DNA of 64,000 nucleotides from Planktothrix agardhii NIES-204 (GTDB taxonomy: Bacteria > Cyanobacteriota > Cyanobacteriia > Cyanobacteriales > Microcoleaceae), in assembly GCA_003609755.1 (NCBI GenBank), contig AP017991.1:2931501-2995500 (forward strand), read 5' to 3'. Both the position numbers and the translations under genes were made by a program. Below are positions 7,841-15,226 of the stretch, in pieces. The notes under the pieces are model-generated. The model made no database searches. It was not told where the DNA came from and saw only the letters and a program-made list of their open reading frames with translations. The number at the start of each line of letters is the position of its first letter. The stretch's first letter is position 1.

Positions 7841-8218
7841 TTAATTCCCCTGATAAGTTTCCCAAAAATTCATAAATTGTTTAGCAATATCAATTTGTTG
7901 TTTAGCTTCAGATGTGGTAATGTTAACATCTAAATCATAATCACTCCGGTTTCGCATATCCTGTGCATCAATTAGAGCCCTGTGAAATTCTCGAAATTTT
8001 TGATTGTCCTTGGCAAATTCTCGACCGAAAGCACTAATCACAGCAGAATGGCTAGAAAAACTTAAGTTTTTTGCCAACAAAAAGGCAGAAGCAATATAAA
8101 ACATTGCATAATAAGCACGGGACGTTGCCAGTTCTGCTAGATTATTTTCCACCAATAAATCTGCACCCATTAGACTCCGTTTAGCTTTTTCTAGTAGTAA
8201 TTTTTGTTCATCACTCAT
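7841..8218 (-). CDS. HEPN-domain protein, toxin half of an MNT/HEPN pair
   Basis: A 125-residue all-helical HEPN protein. It has the typical [19 protein letters not shown] segment (about residues 32-51) and a late RNRSDYD motif (about 91-97) where HEPN RNases carry their active-site arginine. HEPN proteins paired with minimal nucleotidyltransferases act as RNases held inactive by the partner. The ATG overlaps the end of the upstream nucleotidyltransferase gene by 4 bp, so translation is coupled. The pair lies between boundary repeat copies 1 and 2. Confidence 0.85.
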   Translation of the reverse strand: MSDEQKLLLEKAKRSLMGADLLVENNLAELATSRAYYAMFYIASAFLLAKNLSFSSHSAVISAFGREFAKDNQKFREFHRALIDAQDMRNRSDYDLDVNITTSEAKQQIDIAKQFMNFWETYQGN

Positions 8219-8538
8219 AGAACAATTCCTTCCCGATGAACATTCAAAATAAATGGACTTTTTTCTTGATTAAAACGCTGCTCAGAGACAAAAGCACGGG
8301 AGATAACCGTATCATATTTTAAGGATAATTCTTGAATAAACTCACTGGTTTTTTTGATTTCATCAGAGTAATTAAACGCGGATTTCATCACAATCAGTAA
8401 GTCAATATCTGAATCAGGTTTAGCTTCCCCCCTAGCTTGAGAACCATATAAAATAATTTGAACAACCTGTTCAGAATAATGGGTTTTAAACCATTTTTTA
8501 ATAAATTCTATAATCTCCGGTAATTTTTGATGTTTCAT
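8215..8538 (-). CDS. MNT-type nucleotidyltransferase, antitoxin half of an MNT/HEPN pair
   Basis: A 107-residue minimal nucleotidyltransferase. The catalytic motif is complete: G32-S33-x10-D44-x-D46 in the context [22 protein letters not shown] third acidic residue is probably D75 in the KYDTVIS strand. In related MntA-HepT systems this protein inactivates the HEPN RNase by AMP transfer to a residue near its active site. It is the first gene of the cassette, and the HEPN gene overlaps its end by 4 bp. Confidence 0.86.
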   Translation of the reverse strand: MKHQKLPEIIEFIKKWFKTHYSEQVVQIILYGSQARGEAKPDSDIDLLIVMKSAFNYSDEIKKTSEFIQELSLKYDTVISRAFVSEQRFNQEKSPFILNVHREGIVL

Positions 8539-8599
8539 TTTATTAAATAAATATTAAATAAATAGAGTATGCAAGATTTCCTTAATGGTACTGTTATCC

Positions 8600-8631
8600 A
8601 ATGTCCTCCGGGTTCGAGTCCGGCTAGGTAG
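8600..8631 (+). repeat. Cassette-boundary repeat, copy 2
   Basis: A 32-base copy of the boundary repeat (AATGTCCTCC, then GGGTTCGAGTCC, then AGGTAG) with three differences from copy 3. It ends 4 bp beyond the stop of the two-TM protein gene at 8636. It folds as CCT-CCGG / CCGG-CT-AGG around GTTCGAGT. Confidence 0.82.
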
Positions 8632-8635
8632 AATT

Positions 8636-9964
8636 TCACTCTTTTTTAAGAGCGGGTTTTTGTGAGGTAGGTTTTAGCGATCGCTTTCTCTGACTCTCAA
8701 TTCGCCATTTCATTAACTTCCATGCACCCCAAGAACAGAATGCACTGAAAAGCAGGGCGATAATAAAAGGGGGAAGGGGAAAGGATTTCATCCAGTTATC
8801 GCGTGTGGGAGGACTCCAGGGTGCTGTCATCAAACCCGATGTAGAAGCAATTATCGCCCCGGCTGCAATTCCCACACCAATAGATTGAATATGGTCTTGC
8901 AAATCTTGGTTGCTTTTCGCCTGTTCAATTTCCGTCCTGGCCCTAATTGTATTAATCAAATCACTAAATAAATCTTTTCCTGGTTCCAAATACTCCAAAT
9001 AAGTCTCGATTTGGCGCAGATAAAGAGGATAGGTTTTTTCAGCTAAACGTGACCACACCTCCAGCTTATTTCCCGCCTCTAGTAAAGAACTCAAACAGGT
9101 TTTAAAATTATCAGAATTAGTTTTAATTGTGGTATAATGAGTTTTTAAATCCCGCAAACAACAATTATAAGATAATAAATCTTGGGGAATTTCCTGAACC
9201 ATTGTATCTAGGCTATCTAGCCGTTGTTCTGGAGTTTTCTTAGAAATTATATAGAATTTTGGCACGTTCTTCTCTAATTTACTATAGAGTTCCCTCGCTT
9301 TTTGATAAGACTCTTTTGCCTTCTGGTAGGTCGCCACAATCTTTTTTTGACACCAAAATAAATCCCTCAACCAGTCATAGTTATCATTAGCTTTTTTTAA
9401 ATCTAACTGTTTGGGTTTTGCTAAAGAAATAATAATCGTTAAATCCCCGGCTTCAAACAGAAAACAGGGACAATTAAACAATTCCAACTGATCAATAAAT
9501 TGTGGATTAAATGACGTCCTCGCACATAAAGCATTTGCCCATTTTTCCGCTTCTTCAAGTTTTGGTTTTGATGTTATCCAATAATTTTGTTCCCCATGTA
9601 TAGTTAAAACTTTGCCTAAATCGGCTTTAATTTGATTCAGGAAAACCTTGGGTTGAAAAGCCGAAAGTTGTTCAACTTCAATTTCTACATTTTCCCCTTC
9701 CGGCTTGAGGGTAATATCCACACAATAGGTATCATTCAGGAGAAACCCTTGCAAATTTCCCTCCAACTTAAACCCGAAATTAGTCGGAATTGCTGTTAAC
9801 TCAACTTCCCCATCGGGTTGAGACTTGATATTTTCGAGTTCAGGAAAGGGGAGAAATGTTAAACTTTTCCAGAGACTATCTGCCTTCGGATTAGGGACAT
9901 CGGGGGGATCGTCAAGGCGTTGTTGCAGGTGGAAAGCGAAGCAGCTAAAGGTGATATTTTTCAT
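8636..9964 (-). CDS. Unknown coiled-coil protein with two C-terminal membrane helices, partner of CHAT protease
   Basis: A 442-residue protein of unrecognised family. Residues 1-195 look like a mixed alpha/beta domain. Residues about 200-355 are largely helical and charged (ATYQKAKESYQKARELYSKLEK and later segments), consistent with a coiled coil. Two membrane helices follow, roughly 365-385 (GVGIAAGAIIASTSG) and 400-418 (FIIALLFSAFCSWGAW), with a basic tail. This order recalls CorA-type channels and the CorA-like effectors of some defence systems. No GMN selectivity motif is present, so the likeness is architectural only. The ATG at 9964 shares one base with the TGA of the protease gene (TGATG), which implies coupled translation. 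A membrane effector controlled by the protease is my inference. Confidence 0.6.
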   Translation of the reverse strand: MKNITFSCFAFHLQQRLDDPPDVPNPKADSLWKSLTFLPFPELENIKSQPDGEVELTAIPTNFGFKLEGNLQGFLLNDTYCVDITLKPEGENVEIEVEQLSAFQPKVFLNQIKADLGKVLTIHGEQNYWITSKPKLEEAEKWANALCARTSFNPQFIDQLELFNCPCFLFEAGDLTIIISLAKPKQLDLKKANDNYDWLRDLFWCQKKIVATYQKAKESYQKARELYSKLEKNVPKFYIISKKTPEQRLDSLDTMVQEIPQDLLSYNCCLRDLKTHYTTIKTNSDNFKTCLSSLLEAGNKLEVWSRLAEKTYPLYLRQIETYLEYLEPGKDLFSDLINTIRARTEIEQAKSNQDLQDHIQSIGVGIAAGAIIASTSGLMTAPWSPPTRDNWMKSFPLPPFIIALLFSAFCSWGAWKLMKWRIESQRKRSLKPTSQKPALKKE

Positions 9965-10332
9965 CAAGACTGTGGGGGTTTTTCTTCTGGATTTTTATGC
10001 AAATTTGTATTATCTTTTGTGGTGTTTTCAATCAGTTCTTTTAGGGATAAATTGGGAGTTTTATGATTAGCTTTACTGCCACCGATTCCTTTTTCTCCGG
10101 TGACTCCCAGGAGGGGATTAATAGAGGTGATAGATTTTAATTGTTCCTGATAAGCTGTTAAGATTGACTGACGCTGATCAGTATTTAACCATTGTTCAAT
10201 CGCTTCTGCATTTTTTTCATCATCATCACCCACTTGGGGTTTTAATTCCTCTAAATCTGGCAAATAGTCAGCTAAAAGATCATTGCTCAATAAATCAGTA
10301 AAGGCTTGAATTTTATCGCTATCGCTTGCCAT
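9964..10332 (-). CDS. Possible separately translated small protein inside the CHAT gene 3' end
   Basis: Within the protease frame, the ATG at 10332 (residue M1011) follows a perfect AAGGAG at 10341-10346, eight bases away. It would give a 122-residue protein starting MASDSDKIQAF. The sequence is acidic and helical in its first 70 residues (LPDLEELKPQVGDDDEKNAEAIEQWL) and polar and probably disordered afterwards. I do not recognise a family. Because the CHAT domain normally ends just before this point, the segment looks like a once separate small gene fused by loss of the upstream stop, or an internal translation start giving both fused and free forms. It lies directly before the two-TM gene. 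Confidence 0.5.
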   Translation of the reverse strand: MASDSDKIQAFTDLLSNDLLADYLPDLEELKPQVGDDDEKNAEAIEQWLNTDQRQSILTAYQEQLKSITSINPLLGVTGEKGIGGSKANHKTPNLSLKELIENTTKDNTNLHKNPEEKPPQS

Positions 10333-13300
10333 TTTTTGTTCTCCTTGTCCAACTATACAGAATGCCGCCCAGTGATAGGGAGACTGATAGGGGCGGTCAT
10401 TTACCCCCTTTTCATTTTGCCCTAGTTTTTGGAAAAATTCGGCTAAATGTTTTTGCCAATCTCCTCCTACTAATAGCTGGCATTCTCGCACCCAGTCTTG
10501 AAACCCCTTAACGGTGGTATCCCGGAGCCAGATTTGAGCGGTTTTGAGGGCGATGGCGAGTTGTCCGGGGTGGTTTTGGAGGGTTTCGTAGGTTTTAATC
10601 AGCAGTAGGGCGGTGGAAACTTGGTTAACTGACCAGAGACTAACCAGGACGCTAGGACTACCCGCCAGGATGAAGCCACTGGAGAGGCTGATATATTCGT
10701 CGGTGGTATCAATGGCCACTTGTCCGGTTTCGCAGGCGGAGAGGGTAACGAGGCTGCACTGACTCAGGTTGAGGGAGGCGATAATTTCCTCTAGGGTGAG
10801 GATGCCATCAGCGAGTTGCAAGCCAGAATCCAAGGGAGAATCAAGGTTAAAGCCTGCGTGACAGGAGAAGAAAAGGTGATGGGTTTGGCGGAGGTCTTTG
10901 GCGAGGAAGTTGGCTTTTGTGGCGTTGTGTTTTTGGAGACTGTTGGGGTCGAGGAGGAAAAGACCGCCAATGGTTTCCACTTCCAAATCAGCAAAACTGA
11001 GGTTGTTGGTGGGGTTTTGGACGGCAAACAAGCGTTTAAAATTCGGACGGTGGCGGGTTTGGGCTTGTTGCAGGAGTTGACAGTTGGGGGCGTAGGTAAC
11101 ACCTTTTTCAAATAATTCCTGTAGGAATTTTACCTCACTTTCCCCTGTGGGAATGGGTAGGGCATGGAGGGGGAACAGGTGCAGATAACGGTGGGGGATG
11201 AGAATGAGTTTTTTACAGTTGGGGAATTCTTTAAAGAGGTTTTGCAGAATTTCTGGCAGGTGGAGGATTTTGGCGAGGGTTTCTAGCCGTTGAGAGAGGT
11301 TATCGTGCCATTGAGTTTTGTTGCTGTAGTAGTCGCTGAGGTATTGAGTTGTCCAGTCGATGAGTTTATCTAGGTCTTCTTTTGAAGATTGCCAGATTTT
11401 GATCCCCCCTGCCCCCCTTAAAAAAGGGGGTTCTGAGGGGTCTGCCTCTTGTTCCCCCCCTTCTGAATGGGAGGTTAGGGGGGGATCAGGCATTAGGGTG
11501 AAGGTCAGAAACTTATCGGGTAGGATGTACCATTCCAGGATGGCGGTTTCTTTATCCAGTAACTCTTGCATCCCCTGGAAATGCAGGGGTTTGTAGGGTT
11601 CGAGTTGCCGCTTTTGTTGCCGCTTTTGTTGCCGCAGTTGGTTGAGGTGGGTCGGGTCGGGGTTCTCCCCGTCTTGGATGCGACGTTCTGCTTGAGCAAT
11701 GGCGATTTTGAGTTGCTGCAACTGTTGGCGGTCGTTATCGGGCATCACGCGCCCCGGATATGCGTCACGGGTGGCGATGAGTTCCACTAAGTTGCGGGCT
11801 TTGCTGCGGTCTACATATTCAATCGCATCCTGGTATCGACCCAACTCTAGGCAGACTTCCACCATGCCGCGATAAACTCGGTTCCATTCCTCATTAAAGT
11901 TGCGTTTATAGCCCTCACTATCCGCACCAATTTCCCCCCGCAGATATTCCACCCGTTCCAGGGCTTCTTGAAAGCTACGGTAGGCATTTTCTAGGGCTTG
12001 TTGTTTCTGGGTGGAACTGTTCCCGGCTAGGCGAGATTGAGCTTTGTAGGCAAAACCAAAGTTATTCAAAGTTCCTGCTAAGTCGCGGGCTAACTCCAAC
12101 CGCCGCCTAATTCCTGCGGCTTCATCGTAGGCAGCGATCGCCCTATCGAGATTGGCGGCGGGGTTGATGCCCATCTGGGCTTGGGTGCGGCGGGCATTTC
12201 CGAGGTTAGTCAGGGTTCCGGAGAGGTCTTTTTCTAACTTCAACCGCCGCATAATTTCTGCCGCTTCATCGTAGGCAGCGATCGCACTTTCGAGATTGGC
12301 GTCCGGGTTGATGCCCATATTAGCTTGGGTGAGGCGGGCAGAACCAAGGTTAGCCAGGGTTTGGGAGAAGTCTTTTTCTAACCCCAACTCCCGCCGAATC
12401 CCTGCGGCTTCATCGTAGGCGGCGATCGCACTTTCGAGATTGGCGTTGGGGTTGATGCCCATAAGGGCTTGGGTGCTGCGGGCATTTCCGAGGTTATTCA
12501 GGGTAGAGGAGAGGTCTTTTTCTAACTTCAACCGCCGCCTAATTTCTGTGGCTTCATCGTAGGCAGCGATCGCCCTATCGAGATTGGCGGCGGGGTTGAT
12601 GCCCATCTCGGCTTGGGTGCTGCGGGCATTTCCAAGGTTGGTCAGGGTAGTGGAGAGGTCTTTTTCCAACTCCAACCGCCGCCTAATTTCTGTGGCTTCA
12701 TCGTAGGCAGCGATCGCCCTATCGAGATTGGCGGCGGGGTTGATGCCCATCTCGGCTTGGGTGAGGCGGGCATTTCCGAGGTTAGTCAGGGTTTGCGCCC
12801 GTTTTTCCGGGTTATCCGCCCGCAGTTCCAGCACCACCCCATAGCCGCGAATGGCAATCTCTAAGGCTTCTGCATACCGACCATAGGGGAATTGTTGAAT
12901 ACTGATGCAGGTATCTTGTACTAAGCCTGCCGCTCTTTCGGGTTGGTCGGGATACTGAGCTAGAAGTCCTGGTATTGACTGGACAATGGTATCCCCCAGG
13001 TTGGGAACAATCAACCCCATATTTTGCCGCATCACCTGATGGACTGCGACCTCATTCCCCCCGCTTTCCATTTCGGCATTGAGCAGTTGTTGCCAAAACT
13101 GTTGTAATACTTCTTGCTGATTTCCGCCAGTCCCCTGCCTCGCCAAAAACGCCCCCAACTGTTGCGCCAGATTTCGCAGAAAACCCGCGTTATTCTCTTG
13201 TCCGTCACTCTGCAATTCTTCTGCCACCTGTTCGCACACCTGCACAAATGCCCCATCAATCAGTTCCGGGTGTTGGTTGAGGATTTGGTTTTCTTCCCCA

Positions 13301-13362
13301 CTGGGACAGTCGAGGAGTTCTTGAATTAGGGACAGATGGGCCTGTAGGCGTTGTTCGTTCAT
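9964..13362 (-). CDS. TPR-CHAT protease (caspase-like) with C-terminal extension
   Basis: An 1132-residue protein. Residues 1-185 are a helical N-terminal region seen in other cyanobacterial TPR-CHAT proteins. Residues about 190-435 hold five near-identical 48-residue TPR-like repeats (NLGNAR...AIAAYDEA). Further TPR helices run to about 540. The CHAT domain covers about 580-1008 and has the His-Cys catalytic dyad H835 (FFSCHAGF) and C877 (LSACETG). CHAT domains are caspase-family proteases of bacterial conflict systems, where TPRs usually sense or bind a partner. Residues 626-654 are written by an in-frame palindromic repeat insertion. The CHAT domain ends near CIVGQGEQ, where such proteins normally stop. 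About 120 extra residues begin at an internal ATG with its own ribosome-binding site (see 9964-10332). The next gene starts in the stop codon. Confidence 0.85.
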   Translation of the reverse strand: MNEQRLQAHLSLIQELLDCPSGEENQILNQHPELIDGAFVQVCEQVAEELQSDGQENNAGFLRNLAQQLGAFLARQGTGGNQQEVLQQFWQQLLNAEMESGGNEVAVHQVMRQNMGLIVPNLGDTIVQSIPGLLAQYPDQPERAAGLVQDTCISIQQFPYGRYAEALEIAIRGYGVVLELRADNPEKRAQTLTNLGNARLTQAEMGINPAANLDRAIAAYDEATEIRRRLELEKDLSTTLTNLGNARSTQAEMGINPAANLDRAIAAYDEATEIRRRLKLEKDLSSTLNNLGNARSTQALMGINPNANLESAIAAYDEAAGIRRELGLEKDFSQTLANLGSARLTQANMGINPDANLESAIAAYDEAAEIMRRLKLEKDLSGTLTNLGNARRTQAQMGINPAANLDRAIAAYDEAAGIRRRLELARDLAGTLNNFGFAYKAQSRLAGNSSTQKQQALENAYRSFQEALERVEYLRGEIGADSEGYKRNFNEEWNRVYRGMVEVCLELGRYQDAIEYVDRSKARNLVELIATRDAYPGRVMPDNDRQQLQQLKIAIAQAERRIQDGENPDPTHLNQLRQQKRQQKRQLEPYKPLHFQGMQELLDKETAILEWYILPDKFLTFTLMPDPPLTSHSEGGEQEADPSEPPFLRGAGGIKIWQSSKEDLDKLIDWTTQYLSDYYSNKTQWHDNLSQRLETLAKILHLPEILQNLFKEFPNCKKLILIPHRYLHLFPLHALPIPTGESEVKFLQELFEKGVTYAPNCQLLQQAQTRHRPNFKRLFAVQNPTNNLSFADLEVETIGGLFLLDPNSLQKHNATKANFLAKDLRQTHHLFFSCHAGFNLDSPLDSGLQLADGILTLEEIIASLNLSQCSLVTLSACETGQVAIDTTDEYISLSSGFILAGSPSVLVSLWSVNQVSTALLLIKTYETLQNHPGQLAIALKTAQIWLRDTTVKGFQDWVRECQLLVGGDWQKHLAEFFQKLGQNEKGVNDRPYQSPYHWAAFCIVGQGEQKMASDSDKIQAFTDLLSNDLLADYLPDLEELKPQVGDDDEKNAEAIEQWLNTDQRQSILTAYQEQLKSITSINPLLGVTGEKGIGGSKANHKTPNLSLKELIENTTKDNTNLHKNPEEKPPQS
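11401..11487. repeat. Palindromic GATCCCCCC repeat inserted in frame in the CHAT gene
   Basis: An 87-bp element running from GATCCCCCCTGCCCCCC to TTAGGGGGGGATC has inverted ends and an inner CCCCCCTT/AAGGGGG hairpin. It resembles the CCCCCTAACCCCCCTT repeats scattered between cyanobacterial genes. Here it adds 29 codons (residues about 626-654, rich in Pro, Glu, Ser and Gly) without breaking the frame. Confidence 0.75.
12060..12795. repeat. Five tandem 144-bp coding repeats (TPR units)
   Basis: Units repeat at exact 144-base steps; the landmark TTCATCGTAGGC recurs at 12121, 12265, 12409, 12553 and 12697. Each unit encodes 48 residues and contains a GGCAGCGATCGC or GGCGGCGATCGC HIP1 site. The units are nearly identical in DNA, which suggests recent duplication or gene conversion and likely copy-number variation between strains. 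Confidence 0.9.
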
Positions 13363-13410
13363 GGCACTGGGCAGGGTGGAAATATTGTTGCTATTTTATC
13401 CCATTCAGTA

Positions 13411-13449
13411 GGGTTAAAATGTCCTGCGGGTTCGAGTCCGGTCAGGTAG
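13411..13449 (+). repeat. Cassette-boundary repeat, copy 3
   Basis: A 39-base repeat with one mismatch to copy 1. It lies 48 bp upstream of the CHAT gene start and 24 bp beyond the stop of the VapC-like gene, again at the 3' side of a minus-strand cassette. Confidence 0.85.
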
Positions 13450-13473
13450 AATGCTCCTATTCCCCCAGAAAAT

Positions 13474-13875
13474 CTACTCTACCCAGTTTTCAACCCCTAG
13501 ATTGTTGATCCGGCTGAACTCCTTCACATTATTTGTCACCACCGTCAGACCGCGACTAAGAGCTTGGGCCGCAATCAGCAAATCATAACTACCAATGGGT
13601 TGCCCCCGTTTCTCTAAATCAGCCCGAATATTGCCAAAAATTCGCGCATCTTCTGGATTTAAACCCACGATCTCGAAGGGAGCGCAAAATATAGCTAAAG
13701 TCTGGCGGTTGCGTGAGGGATTCTGACTTTTTGCTGCCCCATACTCAAGTTCCCCAAGGGTGACAATAGAAATGCCCATATCAGAGATATCAAAAGATTG
13801 AAAACGCTGCTTTACTGATATTGGCTTCTGTTTGATAATGTAGATACAAATATTCGTATCTAGCAGATACTTCAT
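13474..13875 (-). CDS. PIN-domain toxin, VapC family
   Basis: A 133-residue PIN-domain ribonuclease. The acidic metal-binding residues are D6 (LLDTN), E42 (LGELEYG), D98 (GSYDLLIAAQA) and the late TNNVKEF segment (E119). VapC toxins cleave tRNA or rRNA until bound by their antitoxin. The ATG overlaps the upstream antitoxin gene by 4 bp. The gene is the last of its cassette and is followed by boundary repeat copy 3. Confidence 0.9.
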   Translation of the reverse strand: MKYLLDTNICIYIIKQKPISVKQRFQSFDISDMGISIVTLGELEYGAAKSQNPSRNRQTLAIFCAPFEIVGLNPEDARIFGNIRADLEKRGQPIGSYDLLIAAQALSRGLTVVTNNVKEFSRINNLGVENWVE

Positions 13876-14111
13876 TGAAAAATATCCTCTCGCGGAGGGA
13901 GTTCAGGCTGTTCTCGGTCATTGAGAAAATCAGGCGTAAATTGAGACAAATTATCCCACCAGTCTTCGTCTAAATTTGCTCTTAACTCCGGTTGTTTCTC
14001 CAACCGTAAAAAATGACGATATTTGATGAAAGTAATGTAATCTAAAACTTGATCAATGAGTTGATCGGGAAGGTTTTTGAGTTCTTGAGTCAGTCGATCT
14101 TTGGAAGTCAT
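13872..14111 (-). CDS. Antitoxin of the VapC-like pair (DUF2281-type)
   Basis: A 79-residue protein. The N-terminal half (TQELKNLPDQLIDQVLDYITFIKYRH) matches the short helical DUF2281-type antitoxins that often precede PIN toxins. The acidic, tryptophan-containing C-terminus (LDEDWWDNLSQFTPDFL, then PPREDIFQ) would be the toxin-binding tail. Its stop overlaps the toxin start by 4 bp. As with other TA pairs, autoregulation by the complex is likely but no operator was identified. Confidence 0.82.
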   Translation of the reverse strand: MTSKDRLTQELKNLPDQLIDQVLDYITFIKYRHFLRLEKQPELRANLDEDWWDNLSQFTPDFLNDREQPELPPREDIFQ

Positions 14112-14164
14112 TTTACTCCATTTGGCTCCTTATTTTTGTTTAAGTCCTAAGAGAGTCTCAAGAT

Positions 14165-14191
14165 AGAGAGACGCGCCGTGGCACGTCTCTA
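14165..14191. repeat. GAGACG...CGTCTC palindromic repeat, copy 1
   Basis: Arms AGAGACG (14167-14173) and CGTCTCT (14184-14190) enclose CGCCGTGGCA. Related copies lie at 38483-38507 and 62407-62430. It lies 12 bp beyond the stop of the 14203 gene and may act as a transcript end. Confidence 0.65.
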
Positions 14192-14202
14192 CAAAGGAAT
14201 AA

Positions 14203-14718
14203 TTAAGCTAGAACAAAATCGACGTCGTTACTGCCGCCTGTTTCTCCTTTACCAGAGGTTAATTTTTGACCATTGACTTCCACCGCAAAGGGGGTACTAT
14301 CCAGGCCGGGAAGGTTATAATCGGTTTTTGCAGAAGTATAGCCGACACTGGCAATCATTTTCCGGCCAGTATCAGTATATTGGAAGGCCATCATTTGATT
14401 TTTTTTGTTTTTATTATCTTCGGCCCAAATCACCATATATTGTTGATCTTGATAATCAAAAACTTTGGGTTCTCGAAGGGGAACATAACGACCGGGTTCG
14501 CCAAAACTGGTATCTAAAAAGGTCTGGACTTCACTGGGTTGAACTACAGCATAACTGACTTGTTCTGGAGAAGCGGCGATCGCATCTCCTTGACTTGCAT
14601 CTACTACTTCTTCTTTGCCCTTGTTCCGAAAATAATCAACGGCGACTTTAGTTCCAATAGCACCCGCAGTGGCAATTCCGGCACCAATTAAAAAGTTACG
14701 AAGTCTGTTATCAGCCAT
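14203..14718 (-). CDS. Conserved hypothetical protein with N-terminal membrane helix
   Basis: A 171-residue protein I cannot name. Residues 8-27 (FLIGAGIATAGAIGTKVAVDYF) form a probable membrane anchor. The rest is soluble and beta-rich with repeated short strands (PKVFDYQDQQYMVIWAEDN, MMAFQYTDTGRKMIASVGY), followed by a glycine-rich tail. An AGGAG ribosome-binding site precedes the ATG. It looks like a single-gene unit, followed by a palindromic repeat. Confidence 0.65.
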   Translation of the reverse strand: MADNRLRNFLIGAGIATAGAIGTKVAVDYFRNKGKEEVVDASQGDAIAASPEQVSYAVVQPSEVQTFLDTSFGEPGRYVPLREPKVFDYQDQQYMVIWAEDNKNKKNQMMAFQYTDTGRKMIASVGYTSAKTDYNLPGLDSTPFAVEVNGQKLTSGKGETGGSNDVDFVLA

Positions 14719-14849
14719 TTTTTCTCCTAATTAAAATTTAATTGACTTTTGTGTTTTGGAATTGATTCCATTAACATGGGAATTTTAACAAATTTTGCTC
14801 TATCTGTCATGGAACTTTCGATGGAGAAGGGAAAGATCAGTTGAAGATT

Positions 14850-14875
14850 ATAGCAACCCTAAATAGGTTGTAACA
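14850..14875 (+). repeat. ATAGCAA...AGGTTGTAACA interspersed repeat, copy 1
   Basis: A 26-base element that recurs in opposite orientation at 29330-29355 with two differences. Both copies lie in gene-free DNA. Confidence 0.7.
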
Positions 14876-14922
14876 TTAAATCAGGCTGAACTAGCAATTT
14901 TTAACAAATTCTTTCGATTGAT

Positions 14923-15126
14923 TCAACAAATATAATTAAACTTAAAATTTGGCAATTCTTTCACCGAAGATAATGGAACAATTTCCTTATATTTCTCTTT
15001 TTCTATAGGATTCAGGGACAAATCAGGCATTTCTTCATGGCAACGACTACAATACCAATAAACTCCTGTGTGGCGAATATGGCGCAGGAGTGTAGATGAA
15101 CAGCAGGGACAAATCACGTTAGACAT
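14923..15126 (-). CDS. Small zinc-ribbon protein
   Basis: A 67-residue protein with two cysteine pairs, CPCC (residues 5-8) and CSRC (residues 24-27), separated by a short hairpin (TLLRHIRHTGVYWY), so a zinc ribbon is likely. The ATG at 15126 is preferred because GAGGAAG lies seven bases upstream; a longer frame to 15165 lacks such a site. Similar small proteins with HIRHTGVYWYC are found in many cyanobacteria, with no known function to my knowledge. Confidence 0.7.
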   Translation of the reverse strand: MSNVICPCCSSTLLRHIRHTGVYWYCSRCHEEMPDLSLNPIEKEKYKEIVPLSSVKELPNFKFNYIC

Positions 15127-15226
15127 AATTAACTTCCTCAAAGTCAGGATTGGAAATAATAACAATTAAAAAAATTCAAGAAATTCAAGATTAGAACTGG
15201 ATTTAAACCCTGATGAAAAATACAAT

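Noticed and set aside
10816-11115. Plus-strand open frames opposite the CHAT gene
   Set aside because: They are antisense shadows of a clear coding sequence with intact catalytic motifs.
12060-12795. Regular 144-bp repeats suggesting a CRISPR array or satellite
   Set aside because: The units are fully coding, contiguous without spacers, and encode a TPR-like protein repeat in frame.
13411-13449. tRNA gene suggested by GGTTCGAGTCC
   Set aside because: No cloverleaf: the T-stem is mismatched and no acceptor, D or anticodon arms are present upstream.
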